DNA of 64,000 nucleotides, taken from positions 69,866 through 133,865 of the forward strand of contig SFIY01000003.1 in assembly GCA_004555205.1 (NCBI GenBank), given 5' to 3'. This DNA is from Clostridiales bacterium. Lineage in GTDB: Bacteria > Bacillota > Clostridia > Oscillospirales > Oscillospiraceae. Below the pieces are notes generated by a model. That model saw only the letters and a program-made list of their open reading frames with translations, was not told where the DNA came from and searched no databases. The translations under genes were made by a program, and so were the position numbers. This document shows, piece by piece, positions 33,202 through 40,696 of the stretch (within the stretch, counting starts at the first letter, position 1; each line of letters opens with the position of its first letter).

Positions 33202-34104
33202 ATGAGCGGCTATATTTTGCGGCAGGAGGAGAAAAATTATGTGCTGCGCTCCAGCCAGATCGACACACTGGTGCAAAAGGGCGACAGCGATGCGGCCCTG
33301 CTGTATCTGTTCCTGCTGCGCACGGAAAATCCTCCCACACCCCAGGAACTGATGCGCCGTCTGCGCTGGAGCGAGCTGCGGCTGGACGCGGCGGAACGGG
33401 CTTTGCAGCAGATGGGGCTGATCGACCGTCCGGCGGAGGTGAAGGCGCTGGAGCCGGCGGAGGAACGGCCGGCCTACAGCAGTGCCGACATGGCGGCCTT
33501 CCATGAAGACCCCCTGTTTGAAGCGCTGTTTACCCAGGTGCAGGAGAAGCTGGGCAAGAAGCTCAACAGCAACGACAGTCAGATCCTGGCCAATCTGTAT
33601 GACTGCGTGGGGCTGCCCTGCGATGTGATCTACCTGCTTTTGAACCACTGTCTGGAGCGGGCGGAACGCAAGTACGGTGCGGGCCGCAAGCCCACCATGC
33701 GGCAGATCGAGAAGGAGGGCTACTACTGGGCGCGGCAGGGCCTGTTCGATCAGGAGAGCGCGGCGCAATATCTGCGCGATTATGAGGCAAAGCGCGGTCT
33801 TACGGCGCAGTACATGAAGGTATTGGGCATCGGCGGCCGGCCGCCGGTGGTCAGCGAGGAGCGGTATATCCGCGGATGGATCGACTGGGGCTTTGACACC
33901 GACACCGTGGCCATGGCCTACGACAAGACGGTGTTTTATAAAAAGGAACTGAACTGGCGCTATCTCAACGGGATTCTGCGCCGGTGGCATGAAAACGGCT
34001 GGCACAGCGTGGCGGCGGTAGAGCAGGGCGAGCAGCAAAAGCCGCAGAAGTCCGCCGGACACGCAGAGAAAAACGCGTGGATGCGCCAGTATACAAAGAG
34101 GTGA
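33202..34104 (+). CDS. dnaD: DnaD domain replication initiation protein
   Basis: The start at 33202 follows GGAGGAGG and gives 300 aa. The N-terminal part (about 1-90, LLYLFLLRTENPPTPQELMRRLRW) is a winged-helix-like region; the central DnaD domain (about 110-190) contains LNSNDSQILANLYDCVGLPCDVIYLLLNHC. The C-terminal section has another DnaD-type motif ending YLNGILRRWHENGWHS. In Bacillota DnaD-type proteins work with DnaI to load the DnaB helicase. It is followed after 6 bases by the DnaI-like ATPase, which supports that role. Confidence 0.9.
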   Translation: MSGYILRQEEKNYVLRSSQIDTLVQKGDSDAALLYLFLLRTENPPTPQELMRRLRWSELRLDAAERALQQMGLIDRPAEVKALEPAEERPAYSSADMAAFHEDPLFEALFTQVQEKLGKKLNSNDSQILANLYDCVGLPCDVIYLLLNHCLERAERKYGAGRKPTMRQIEKEGYYWARQGLFDQESAAQYLRDYEAKRGLTAQYMKVLGIGGRPPVVSEERYIRGWIDWGFDTDTVAMAYDKTVFYKKELNWRYLNGILRRWHENGWHSVAAVEQGEQQKPQKSAGHAEKNAWMRQYTKR

Positions 34105-34110
34105 GAGCAA

Positions 34111-35100
34111 ATGGCTTATGACGGCAAGGTGATGCGCGCGGCGCTGGAGCAATTTCAGGCAGACAAGCAGCGGCGGAGCAGCCAGTTTCTGGAGCGGCAG
34201 CGCCGTATTTTCCGGCAGGTGCCGGAGCTGCAGGAGATCGACCGGGAGCTCCGCGGCACCATGTCCCAGATCATCGCCTCGGCGCTGCAGCGCGGTACCG
34301 ATCCGCTGCCTGCGATCCGTGTGATCCGCGACAGCAATTTGGATTTGCAGCGTCGGCGCGCGGAGCTGTTGGCGAAGCACGGCTATCCCGTCGATGCGCT
34401 GGAGGAGAAGGCTTACTGTGAGCTGTGCAACGACAGCGGTTATCGCGGCGGCGGTCTGTGCATCTGCTTGCAGGAGTACTACAACCGGGCGCAGATCGCG
34501 GAGCTGTCCCAAATGCTGGATCTGGGCACGCAGAGCTTCGACACCTTTTCCTTTGCGTGGTACAGCGAGCGTGTGTCGCCGGAGCTGGGCATCTCGCCCC
34601 GTAAATTGATGGAGAATAACTTTGACATCTGTCGGGACTACGCCTACGAGTTCGGCCCCCGCAGCGACAATCTGCTGCTGAGCGGCGATCCGGGGCTGGG
34701 CAAGACTTTTCTGTCCGCCTGCATCGCCCGCGTGGTCAGTGAAAACGGCTTTTCCGTGGTGTACGACACGGCATCCACCATTTTTTCCCGCTTTGAGGCG
34801 GCGAAATTCCGCCGGGATGACGATACCGCACCCGACGAGGATGTGGCACGGTATGAAAACTGCGACCTGCTGATTCTGGACGACCTGGGCACGGAGATGA
34901 CCACCACATTCGTACAGAGCGCGCTGTATCAGCTTATCAACGGACGGCTGATGGCAGGGAAGAAGACCATCATCAGCACCAACCTCAACCCCGAGGAGAT
35001 CGGGCGGCGCTATTCGCCGCAGGTGCGCTCGCGCCTGGAGGGAGAGTACCGCATTTTACCCTTCTTCGGTGAGGATATCCGCAAGCTGAAACGGGGATAA
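34111..35100 (+). CDS. dnaI: DnaI/DnaC-like helicase loader ATPase
   Basis: The 329-aa AAA+ ATPase has Walker A GDPGLGKT (near 192), Walker B LLILDDLGTE, sensor TNLNPEEI and arginine-finger region YSPQVRSRLEG. Its N-terminal third includes a cysteine cluster (CELCNDSGYRGGGLCICLQEYY) that resembles the zinc-binding domain of DnaI helicase loaders, which contacts the replicative helicase. GAGGTGAGAG precedes the ATG. Pairing with a DnaD protein supports a primosome role and argues against the IstB transposase-helper ATPases; no transposase is nearby. Confidence 0.9.
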   Translation: MAYDGKVMRAALEQFQADKQRRSSQFLERQRRIFRQVPELQEIDRELRGTMSQIIASALQRGTDPLPAIRVIRDSNLDLQRRRAELLAKHGYPVDALEEKAYCELCNDSGYRGGGLCICLQEYYNRAQIAELSQMLDLGTQSFDTFSFAWYSERVSPELGISPRKLMENNFDICRDYAYEFGPRSDNLLLSGDPGLGKTFLSACIARVVSENGFSVVYDTASTIFSRFEAAKFRRDDDTAPDEDVARYENCDLLILDDLGTEMTTTFVQSALYQLINGRLMAGKKTIISTNLNPEEIGRRYSPQVRSRLEGEYRILPFFGEDIRKLKRG

Positions 35101-35109
35101 GCGCCGAAG

Positions 35110-35135
35110 CGCCGCCGGTGGCGGAAGAAGCGAGG
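35110..35135. repeat. GC-rich dispersed repeat, copy B
   Basis: Twenty-six bases identical to 7531-7556 in the same orientation, starting 9 bases after the dnaI stop. The 35136-35263 stretch behind it holds no recognisable gene. Confidence 0.75.
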
Positions 35136-35263
35136 CGCTTTCGAGGAAGTGTTTCGATTGGCGGACGCGGCAGTGACCGGGAATCGGATGACACGACGGT
35201 GAGCGTGCTTGCGGCAGGGACTTGCCCCTGCGCAGTTTACCCGAAGCGAGAAGAAAAACAAGA

Positions 35264-35290
35264 AAAATCCACCCGAGAGGGTGGATTTTT
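35264..35290. terminator. Bidirectional terminator
   Basis: AAAAATCCACCC (about 35264-35274) and GGGTGGATTTTT around GAGA, between the convergent dnaI and zinc-ribbon genes. Confidence 0.9.
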
Positions 35291-35307
35291 ATTGTTGCAA
35301 AAAATAA

Positions 35308-35895
35308 TTAGTTGATGCTGTCAATGTTCAAGCTATAACCAAGAACTTCACCAACATCGGTAATCTTGCCGCGGACAACAATCGGATCATCTGTGCTCAT
35401 TTCCATAATCTGAGCAAGCTGCTCGTCGGACTTGACATAGCACTGCACATCCTGGAGAAAGTAATCATAATTATTGGAACCGGCTCCCACACAGATATAG
35501 CTTCCGCTGCTGTCAATTGTACCGAGATAGCCCTCAATTTCTACATACTGCCCCTTAAAAGTGCCGGATGCCTTTAATGCATTATCCTCCAAGGCGTCGA
35601 GCAAATCGGTCACATTGTAGTGCATATAAGTGATGGATTCTTCCTCCTTTACGGGTTCTTCCTGCTTTGCGGTTTCTCCCTGTGTTGTCTCATTGTTATT
35701 GGCAGGGTCAGAAGGTGTATTCTTGGAGCCGGAACTACCGCCGATAATGCTGCCGATGATAATCACCACCAGCACCCAAAACCACCACTTCTTAAAAATA
35801 GGCTTCTTGTTTTTTGCACCGCACTGAGGACAAACTTTGGCGTTTGACGCCATCTCGGCACCGCAGGTTTTACAGTTGATTAACTTGTTTGCCAT
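35308..35895 (-). CDS. Zinc-ribbon membrane protein with OB-fold (tRNA_anti-like) domain
   Basis: The 195 aa have, in order, a zinc ribbon (CKTCGAEM and CPQCGAKN, 9-28), one transmembrane helix (WFWVLVVIIIGSIIGG, 37-53), a Ser/Asn/Gln/Glu-rich linker (54-88) and a C-terminal domain (about 100-195) with VEIEGYLGTIDSSGSYICVG and DPIVVRGKITDVG, which fits the OB-fold tRNA_anti-like family. The ribbon should face the cytosol and the OB domain the outside. The function is unknown. Codon use is more AT-rich than that of its neighbours. It is divergent from an XRE regulator, with two shared palindromes between them. Confidence 0.8.
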   Translation of the reverse strand: MANKLINCKTCGAEMASNAKVCPQCGAKNKKPIFKKWWFWVLVVIIIGSIIGGSSGSKNTPSDPANNNETTQGETAKQEEPVKEEESITYMHYNVTDLLDALEDNALKASGTFKGQYVEIEGYLGTIDSSGSYICVGAGSNNYDYFLQDVQCYVKSDEQLAQIMEMSTDDPIVVRGKITDVGEVLGYSLNIDSIN

Positions 35896-35921
35896 ACTTT
35901 TTTTCTCCCTTTCTCTATTAC

Positions 35922-35969
35922 GATAACAAAAGTGTTATCACATGGTATAAAGATAACATATCTGTTATA
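35922..35969. promoter_or_regulatory. Two palindromic operators between the OB-fold gene and the XRE regulator
   Basis: GATAACA-N4-TGTTATC at 35922-35939 is a perfect 7-4-7 palindrome, and GATAACA-N4-TGTTATA occurs at 35952-35969. The centres are 30 bases apart. They lie in the intergenic region of two divergent genes, one of them a helix-turn-helix regulator, so autoregulation is the likely function. Confidence 0.75.
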
Positions 35970-36008
35970 AGCTGTCAAGGTAAAGAATTTGATAAGGGAG
36001 CTTATAGC

Positions 36009-36221
36009 ATGATACAGCGCATGATTGACATTCGCATCGACCACGATGAATCCCAGCGTGATTTAGCCAAGGCTATCGGTTACCATCAGGTGCAGATTGC
36101 ACGGTATGAAACGGGGAAAAATACACCACCGATTGCGTATTTGATAAAATTTTGTGAGCATTACAAGGTCAGTGCGGACTATGTTCTGGGTCTGCCGAAA
36201 GACGGCGCATGGCCACGCTGA
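36009..36221 (+). CDS. XRE family helix-turn-helix regulator
   Basis: The 70-aa protein is almost entirely one HTH_3 domain: IDHDESQRDLAKAIGYHQVQIARYETGKNTPPIAYLIKFCEHYKVSADYVLGL. The start at 36009 has AAGGGAG upstream; a longer frame from 35889 lies across the operators. Small single-domain XRE proteins usually repress their own promoter. Base composition is AT-rich compared with most of the window, like the divergent gene, so the pair may have arrived together. Confidence 0.92.
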   Translation: MIQRMIDIRIDHDESQRDLAKAIGYHQVQIARYETGKNTPPIAYLIKFCEHYKVSADYVLGLPKDGAWPR

Positions 36222-36231
36222 TAGCAATAAA

Positions 36232-36261
36232 CAGGGAGGACACCGGTCGGCGTCCTCCCTG
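36232..36261. terminator. Terminator between the XRE gene and pnp
   Basis: Perfect 10-base arms CAGGGAGGAC (36232-36241) and GTCCTCCCTG (36252-36261), between convergent genes. Confidence 0.85.
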
Positions 36262-36283
36262 TTGCTTATACGGCTTATTTTGT

Positions 36284-38434
36284 TTACTTCACGATCTCGC
36301 CGGCGGCTTCCTTGGCGGCGATCTCCTTCATGGCGTCCTTGTGAGAGAGGTTCCAGCGGCCCTTCTCGTCGATCTCCATGAACTTGACCCACATCATGTC
36401 GCCCACCTTGCAGGCGTCCTCCACCTTCTCAATGCGGTGGTCAGACAGCTTGGAGATATGCACCAAGCCGTCCTTGCCCGGCGCGATCTCCACGAAAGCG
36501 CCGAAGGTCATCAGGCGCACGACGCGGCCGTAGTACAGCTCGCCCACCACGGGAACGAACACGATGTCGTCGATGCACTTCTTGGCGATGGCGCAGGAGT
36601 TGGCATCGGGAGAGGCAATGTGGATGGTGCCGTCATCATCAATGTCGATCTTGGCGCCGGACTCGGCCACAATCTTCTGGATCACGCTACCGCCCTTACC
36701 GATGACATCGCGGATCTTATCGGGATCGATGTGCATGGTGATCATCTTGGGTGCATACTGGCTGACCTCGGCGCGAGGCTCGGCGATCACAGGCAGCATG
36801 ATCTGGTCCAGAATCTGCACGCGGGCATCGTAGGTGATGTCCAGCGCGTTCTCGATGATCTCCATGGTCAGACCGTCGTTCTTCAGGTCCATCTGGATGG
36901 CGGTGATACCCTTCTTGGTGCCGGCCACCTTGAAGTCCATCTCGCCGTGGAAGTCCTCCACGCCCTGAATGTCAATGAAAGTGGTGAAAGAGCCGTCGTC
37001 ATCCTGAATCAGACCGCAGGAGATACCGGCAACAGGCGCCTTAATGGGCACGCCGGCGTCCATCAGAGCCAGCGTGGAGCCGCAGATGCTGCCCTGAGAG
37101 GTGGAACCGTTGGAGGAAACCACCTCGGACACCACGCGGATGGCATAGGGGAACTCCTCCACGGAGGGCAGCACGGGAACCAGTGCGCGCTCCGCCAGGG
37201 CGCCGTGGCCGATCTCGCGGCGGCCGGGGCTGCGGGCGGGCTTGGCCTCACCCACGGAGTAGCCGGGGAAGTTGTAGTGGTGCATATAGCGCTTCTCGGT
37301 CTCTTCCCAAATGGTGTCCAGCTTCTGGTTGGCGGACAGGGTATCCAGCGTGGCAACGCTGAGCACCTGGGTCTGGCCGCGGGTGAACAGGCCGGAGCCG
37401 TGAACGCGGGGCAGTACGCCTACCTCGGCGCTGAGAGGACGGATCTCGTTCTTCTTTCGGCCGTCCACACGGTGGCCTTCCAGCAGCCATGCCTTGACGA
37501 TCTTCTTCTGGAACTTATAGGTGATCTCGTCCAGATACTGGTCCATATCGGGATGCTCGTCCAGATACTTCTCGTGCCACTTCTCGATCATGGCATTCCA
37601 GCGGTCCTCGCGGACGTTCTTATCGTCGGTATCCATCGCGGCCTTGGCCTCGTCCATAAAGTCGGCCACGATCTTGTCAAACAGCACCTGATCGAAAGCG
37701 GCGTGGGGATACTCAAACTTGGGCTTGCCGATCTCGCTGACCATCTGGTTGATGAGCGCGATGATCTTCTGGTTTTCCGCATGGGCCGTCTTGATCGCCT
37801 CGAACATCACATCGTTGGGCACCTCGTTGGCGCCGGCCTCGATCATGACCACCTTCTTGCCGGTGGACACCACGGTCACATCCAAATCGCTGACCTTGCG
37901 CTCCTCGGCGTTGGGGTTGATGACCAGCTTGCCGTCCAGCAGGCCCATCTTCACGGCGCCCACGGGGCCGTTCCAGGGAATGTCGGAAATGGCCAGCGCG
38001 GCGGAAGTGCCGATCAGGGCGGCCACTTCGGCGGAGCAGTCATGGTCCTGCGCCATGACGGTGCACATCACGGACACATCGTTGCGGAAATCATAGGGGA
38101 ACAGAGGGCGAATGGGGCGGTCGATGACACGGGAGGTCAAAATGCCCTTTTCGCCGGGGCGGCCCTCACGGCGGTTGAAGCTGCCGGGGATGCGGCCCAC
38201 GGAGTACATCTTCTCCTCAAAGTCGACACTCAGGGGGAAGAAGTCAATGCCGTCACGGGGACGGGGTGCGGCGGTGACGCAGCACAGCACGCGGGTGTCA
38301 CCGTAGCCCACCATAACGGCGGCGTTGGCCAGCTCGGCCAGCTTGCCCACCTCCATGGTCAGCGTGCGGCCGGCCAGGTCCATGGTGTACTTATGGTAGT
38401 GGGGGAACTGTCTTTTGGTAATGATCGTAGACAT
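36284..38434 (-). CDS. pnp: Polyribonucleotide nucleotidyltransferase
   Basis: PNPase degrades RNA 3' to 5' by phosphorolysis. The 716 aa show the first RNase PH-like domain (MEVGKLAELANAAVMVGYGDTRVL, IPGSFNRREGRPGEKGILTSRVIDRPIRPLFP), an all-helical linker, the second RNase PH domain with the active site (TSQGSICGSTLALMDAGVP), then KH (IDPDKIRDVIGKGGSVIQKIV) and S1 (YYGRVVRLMTFGAFVEIAPGKDGLVHISKL) domains. It follows rpsO on the same strand. A large hairpin precedes the start codon. Confidence 0.97.
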   Translation of the reverse strand: MSTIITKRQFPHYHKYTMDLAGRTLTMEVGKLAELANAAVMVGYGDTRVLCCVTAAPRPRDGIDFFPLSVDFEEKMYSVGRIPGSFNRREGRPGEKGILTSRVIDRPIRPLFPYDFRNDVSVMCTVMAQDHDCSAEVAALIGTSAALAISDIPWNGPVGAVKMGLLDGKLVINPNAEERKVSDLDVTVVSTGKKVVMIEAGANEVPNDVMFEAIKTAHAENQKIIALINQMVSEIGKPKFEYPHAAFDQVLFDKIVADFMDEAKAAMDTDDKNVREDRWNAMIEKWHEKYLDEHPDMDQYLDEITYKFQKKIVKAWLLEGHRVDGRKKNEIRPLSAEVGVLPRVHGSGLFTRGQTQVLSVATLDTLSANQKLDTIWEETEKRYMHHYNFPGYSVGEAKPARSPGRREIGHGALAERALVPVLPSVEEFPYAIRVVSEVVSSNGSTSQGSICGSTLALMDAGVPIKAPVAGISCGLIQDDDGSFTTFIDIQGVEDFHGEMDFKVAGTKKGITAIQMDLKNDGLTMEIIENALDITYDARVQILDQIMLPVIAEPRAEVSQYAPKMITMHIDPDKIRDVIGKGGSVIQKIVAESGAKIDIDDDGTIHIASPDANSCAIAKKCIDDIVFVPVVGELYYGRVVRLMTFGAFVEIAPGKDGLVHISKLSDHRIEKVEDACKVGDMMWVKFMEIDEKGRWNLSHKDAMKEIAAKEAAGEIVK

Positions 38435-38469
38435 GGTTTTTTTGCTCCTTTTTCAAAATTTGATGCGGG

Positions 38470-38547
38470 GAGCCAAACCATTTAGCACTTGAAAACACGC
38501 CCAAAGGCTCAGGTGCATTTTCAAGTTCTAAATGCAGTGATTGGCTC
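38470..38547 (-). promoter_or_regulatory. Large leader hairpin upstream of pnp
   Basis: Two nested arm pairs: GAGCCAA/TTGGCTC (38470-38476, 38541-38547) and a 17-base pair with one mismatch (38479-38495, 38518-38534). It lies between the rpsO terminator and the pnp start. In E. coli a comparable leader hairpin is cut by RNase III and used for PNPase autocontrol; a similar role here is inferred. Confidence 0.7.
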
Positions 38548-38560
38548 GCCGCAAGATTGA

Positions 38561-38591
38561 AAATAGGGTGATGCGTGAACCGCATCACCCT
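38561..38591 (-). terminator. Terminator or attenuator after rpsO
   Basis: Perfect 11-base arms AGGGTGATGCG (38565-38575) and CGCATCACCCT (38581-38591), then ATTTT on the minus strand. Confidence 0.8.
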
Positions 38592-38601
38592 GATTTCACA
38601 A

Positions 38602-38868
38602 TTACTTACGCAGACCCAGCTTGGCGATCAGGGCACGATAACGCTCGATGTCCTTCTTGGCCAGATAGTCCAGCAGACGGCGGCGCTTACCGATCATCAT
38701 CTGCATACCGCGACGGCTGTGGAAGTCGTGGGGATGCACCTTCAGGTGAGCGGTGAGCTGGGAAATGCGCTCGGTCAGGATAGCGACCTGCACTTCGGGA
38801 GAACCGGTGTCGGTCTCATGGGTACGGTTGGCCTCGATGATAGAGGTCTTCTGATCTTTCAGCATCAT
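38602..38868 (-). CDS. rpsO: 30S ribosomal protein S15
   Basis: S15 binds the central domain of 16S rRNA. The 88 aa start [29 protein letters not shown], with TGSPEVQ and [19 protein letters not shown] as family signatures. The first of two adjacent ATGs is 9 bases past AAAGGTGG and is chosen as the start. The rpsO-pnp order is conserved across bacteria. Two tandem promoters lie upstream at 38977-39069. Confidence 0.97.
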   Translation of the reverse strand: MMLKDQKTSIIEANRTHETDTGSPEVQVAILTERISQLTAHLKVHPHDFHSRRGMQMMIGKRRRLLDYLAKKDIERYRALIAKLGLRK

Positions 38869-38959
38869 AGTTGTGTTTCCACCTTTCTTATAGTTCGCCC
38901 GCATCCTGAGTGCATCGGACAGGTGAACGGTCCGCAAGACTAAGGTAAGGGGCCATGCA

Positions 38960-39049
38960 CATTCGCGTGCTCACATAGAATATCATTCAGCGCCTCGGGC
39001 TCCAATTGCCGTTGGATGAATGACATTCGCATGCTTACATAGAATATCA
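38960..39049. repeat. Pair of 26-base direct repeats in the rpsO promoter region
   Basis: 38960-38985 and 39024-39049 differ at 2 of 26 positions and are spaced 64 bases apart. Each contains a -10 element and start-site region for a promoter on the minus strand. Confidence 0.85.
38977..39005 (-). promoter_or_regulatory. rpsO promoter P2
   Basis: On the minus strand TTGGAG (39005-39000), 17 bases, TATTCT (38982-38977). The -10 element lies in the duplicated 26-base segment. Confidence 0.6.
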
Positions 39050-39069
39050 CACCAAACGCTGATTGTAAA
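39041..39069 (-). promoter_or_regulatory. rpsO promoter P1
   Basis: On the minus strand TTTACA (39069-39064), 17 bases, TATTCT (39046-39041). This is the better of the two by its -35 element. Confidence 0.7.
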
Positions 39070-39113
39070 GCCATATTTTCAAAAAAATACCCTGTTTTCG
39101 GTAAAAAAACGGG

Positions 39114-39302
39114 TTATTTAATGTCAATGGCATCCACGGGGCAGTTATCGGCGGCCTCCTGACAGGCCACCTGCCATTCCACAGGGATCTCCTCCGTAAT
39201 CGCCTGCGCCGGTTCGCCGGGCTCCAGGGAAAAGACCTGCGGACAGATCGTGGGACACAGACCGCACTGGATACAGGTTTTTTGCTCCACCATGGCGTGC
39301 AT
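39114..39302 (-). CDS. Small ferredoxin
   Basis: From the ATG at 39302 (GAAGGTG upstream) it has 62 aa. CIQCGLCPTICP near the start and DNCPVDAI near the end give the four cysteines of a single-cluster [4Fe-4S] ferredoxin; an extra cysteine (VACQEA) lies between. It carries low-potential electrons in the cytosol. It is divergent from a GntR-ABC operon and shares the short promoter region with it, but a functional link is not evident. The partner reductases at 44.9 and 50.2 kb carry their own 2Fe-2S domains. Confidence 0.9.
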   Translation of the reverse strand: MHAMVEQKTCIQCGLCPTICPQVFSLEPGEPAQAITEEIPVEWQVACQEAADNCPVDAIDIK

Positions 39303-39355
39303 AGAAACACCTTCTTCCGTATTGATATAGGTAGTGTACCCACAATCACAAAAAA

Positions 39356-39416
39356 ATACACTTGACAACAGGTGTATTCCGTGATACATTAAGTGTACTA
39401 ACACAAATAGTACACT
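39356..39416 (+). promoter_or_regulatory. Promoter and operators of the YtrA-type operon
   Basis: Promoter: TTGACA (39362-39367), 17 bases, TACATT (39385-39390). A 25-base palindrome with 9-base arms AGTGTACTA/TAGTACACT (39392-39400, 39408-39416) covers the start site. A weaker repeat ATACAC/GTGTAT (39356-39361, 39372-39377) brackets the -35 element. The arrangement fits repression by the GntR protein encoded next. Confidence 0.85.
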
Positions 39417-39438
39417 TTGGCGAAAGGAGGAAGGTACG

Positions 39439-39804
39439 ATGATCCATTTGGACTATCGTGACAGCCGGCCGATTTACGAGCAGGTGAAAGACGGCCTGCG
39501 GCATCTGGTGGTCACGGGTGTGATGGTGCCGGGCGACAAACTGCCGTCGGTGCGCACGCTGGCCACACAGCTTGCCATCAATCCCAACACCATCCAGCGG
39601 GCCTACGGCGAACTGGAAACGGAGGGATTCGTTTATTCCGTGACAGGGCGGGGGACGTTCGTGGCAGAAGGAGATACACAAAGCGCGGTACGCCGCCGGG
39701 AAGTGGCCGACAAAGTCAAGCCGATGCTGGAGGAGCTGAAGAATCTCGGCATGAGCCGGGAGGAGCTGCTGGCAATGTGGGAAGGAGGAAACAACGATGC
39801 TTGA
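39439..39804 (+). CDS. GntR family regulator, YtrA type
   Basis: The 121 aa have an N-terminal winged helix (DYRDSRPIYEQVKDGLRHLV, then LPSVRTLATQLAINPNTIQRAYGELETEGFVYS) and only a short helical C-terminal dimerisation part, as in the YtrA subfamily that controls ABC transporter operons. AAAGGAGG precedes the ATG. The last 8 bases overlap the ATPase gene, so the operon is coupled. It probably binds the palindrome at 39392-39416 and is released by an envelope-acting antibiotic or similar cue. Confidence 0.93.
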   Translation: MIHLDYRDSRPIYEQVKDGLRHLVVTGVMVPGDKLPSVRTLATQLAINPNTIQRAYGELETEGFVYSVTGRGTFVAEGDTQSAVRRREVADKVKPMLEELKNLGMSREELLAMWEGGNNDA

Positions 39805-40696
39805 AGCAAAAAATGTCGTCAAGACTTTTGACGGCTTTCGCGCATTGGACGGCGCTTCGCTGACGGTGCCCAAGGGCGCGGTATACGGTCTGGTAGGCCC
39901 CAACGGTGCGGGCAAGTCCACCATTATCCGCCATCTGACCGGCGTTTACCGCGCCGACGAGGGTGAGGTGCTGCTGGAGGGACAGCCCATCTACGAAAAT
40001 CCCGCGGTGAAGGAGCGTGTGGTCTCCATTCCCGACGACTGGTACTATTTCCCGCAGGCGTCCATTGCCGAAATGGCGAAGCTGTACGAGGGAATGTATC
40101 CCACCTTCAGCCGTGAGCGCTACGAAAAAATGAAGCAGGTCTTTCCCCTCAACGACAAGCAGATGATCCGCCGCATGAGCAAGGGTATGCAGAAGCAGGC
40201 GGCGTTCTGGCTGACCATGTGCTGTATGCCGGAATACCTGGTGCTGGATGAGCCGGTGGACGGGCTGGACCCCGTCATGCGCCGTCAGGTGTGGAGCCTG
40301 CTTTTGGGCGATGTGGCCGAGCGCGGCACCACCGTACTGGTGTCCAGCCACAACCTGCGCGAGCTGGAGGATGTGTGCGATCATGTGGGCATCATGAACA
40401 AGGGCAAGGTGCTGCTGGAACGGACCCTGTCCGATCTGCAGGACAACACGGTGAAGCTGCAGGTGGCGTACCGCAGCACCGAGGAGCCGCGTCTGCCTGC
40501 CGAACTGAAGATTCTGCACAAGTCCTCTGTGGGTCGTGTATACACCTACATTATGCGCGGCAAAAGCGAGGAGATTCAGCGCCGCATGGCCATCTGCGAT
40601 CCGCTGCTGATGGAGGCGATCCCGCTGACACTGGAGGAGATTTTCATCTACGAAATGGGAGGTGCTGACTATGCATTCCGCGACATCGTACTTTAA
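39797..40696 (+). CDS. ABC transporter ATP-binding protein
   Basis: The 299 aa show Walker A GPNGAGKST (residues 34-42), Walker B YLVLDEPVDGLDP and the H-loop VLVSSHNLRELED. The signature is RRMSKGMQKQ in place of the common LSGGQ, which is usual for the YtrB/NatA-like group. The C-terminal ~75 residues (LQVAYRSTEEPRLPAELK...) form an accessory domain. It energises the permease encoded next, overlapping it by 26 bases. Confidence 0.93.
   Translation: MLEAKNVVKTFDGFRALDGASLTVPKGAVYGLVGPNGAGKSTIIRHLTGVYRADEGEVLLEGQPIYENPAVKERVVSIPDDWYYFPQASIAEMAKLYEGMYPTFSRERYEKMKQVFPLNDKQMIRRMSKGMQKQAAFWLTMCCMPEYLVLDEPVDGLDPVMRRQVWSLLLGDVAERGTTVLVSSHNLRELEDVCDHVGIMNKGKVLLERTLSDLQDNTVKLQVAYRSTEEPRLPAELKILHKSSVGRVYTYIMRGKSEEIQRRMAICDPLLMEAIPLTLEEIFIYEMGGADYAFRDIVL

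Noticed and set aside
33049..34512. Upstream extension of the mnmE frame
   Set aside because: It runs antisense to dnaD and dnaI; the ATG at 33048 has a good ribosome-binding site and the exact family start.
36209..38485. Plus-strand open frame of 758 codons opposite pnp
   Set aside because: His- and Ala-rich shadow of pnp that also crosses the terminator.
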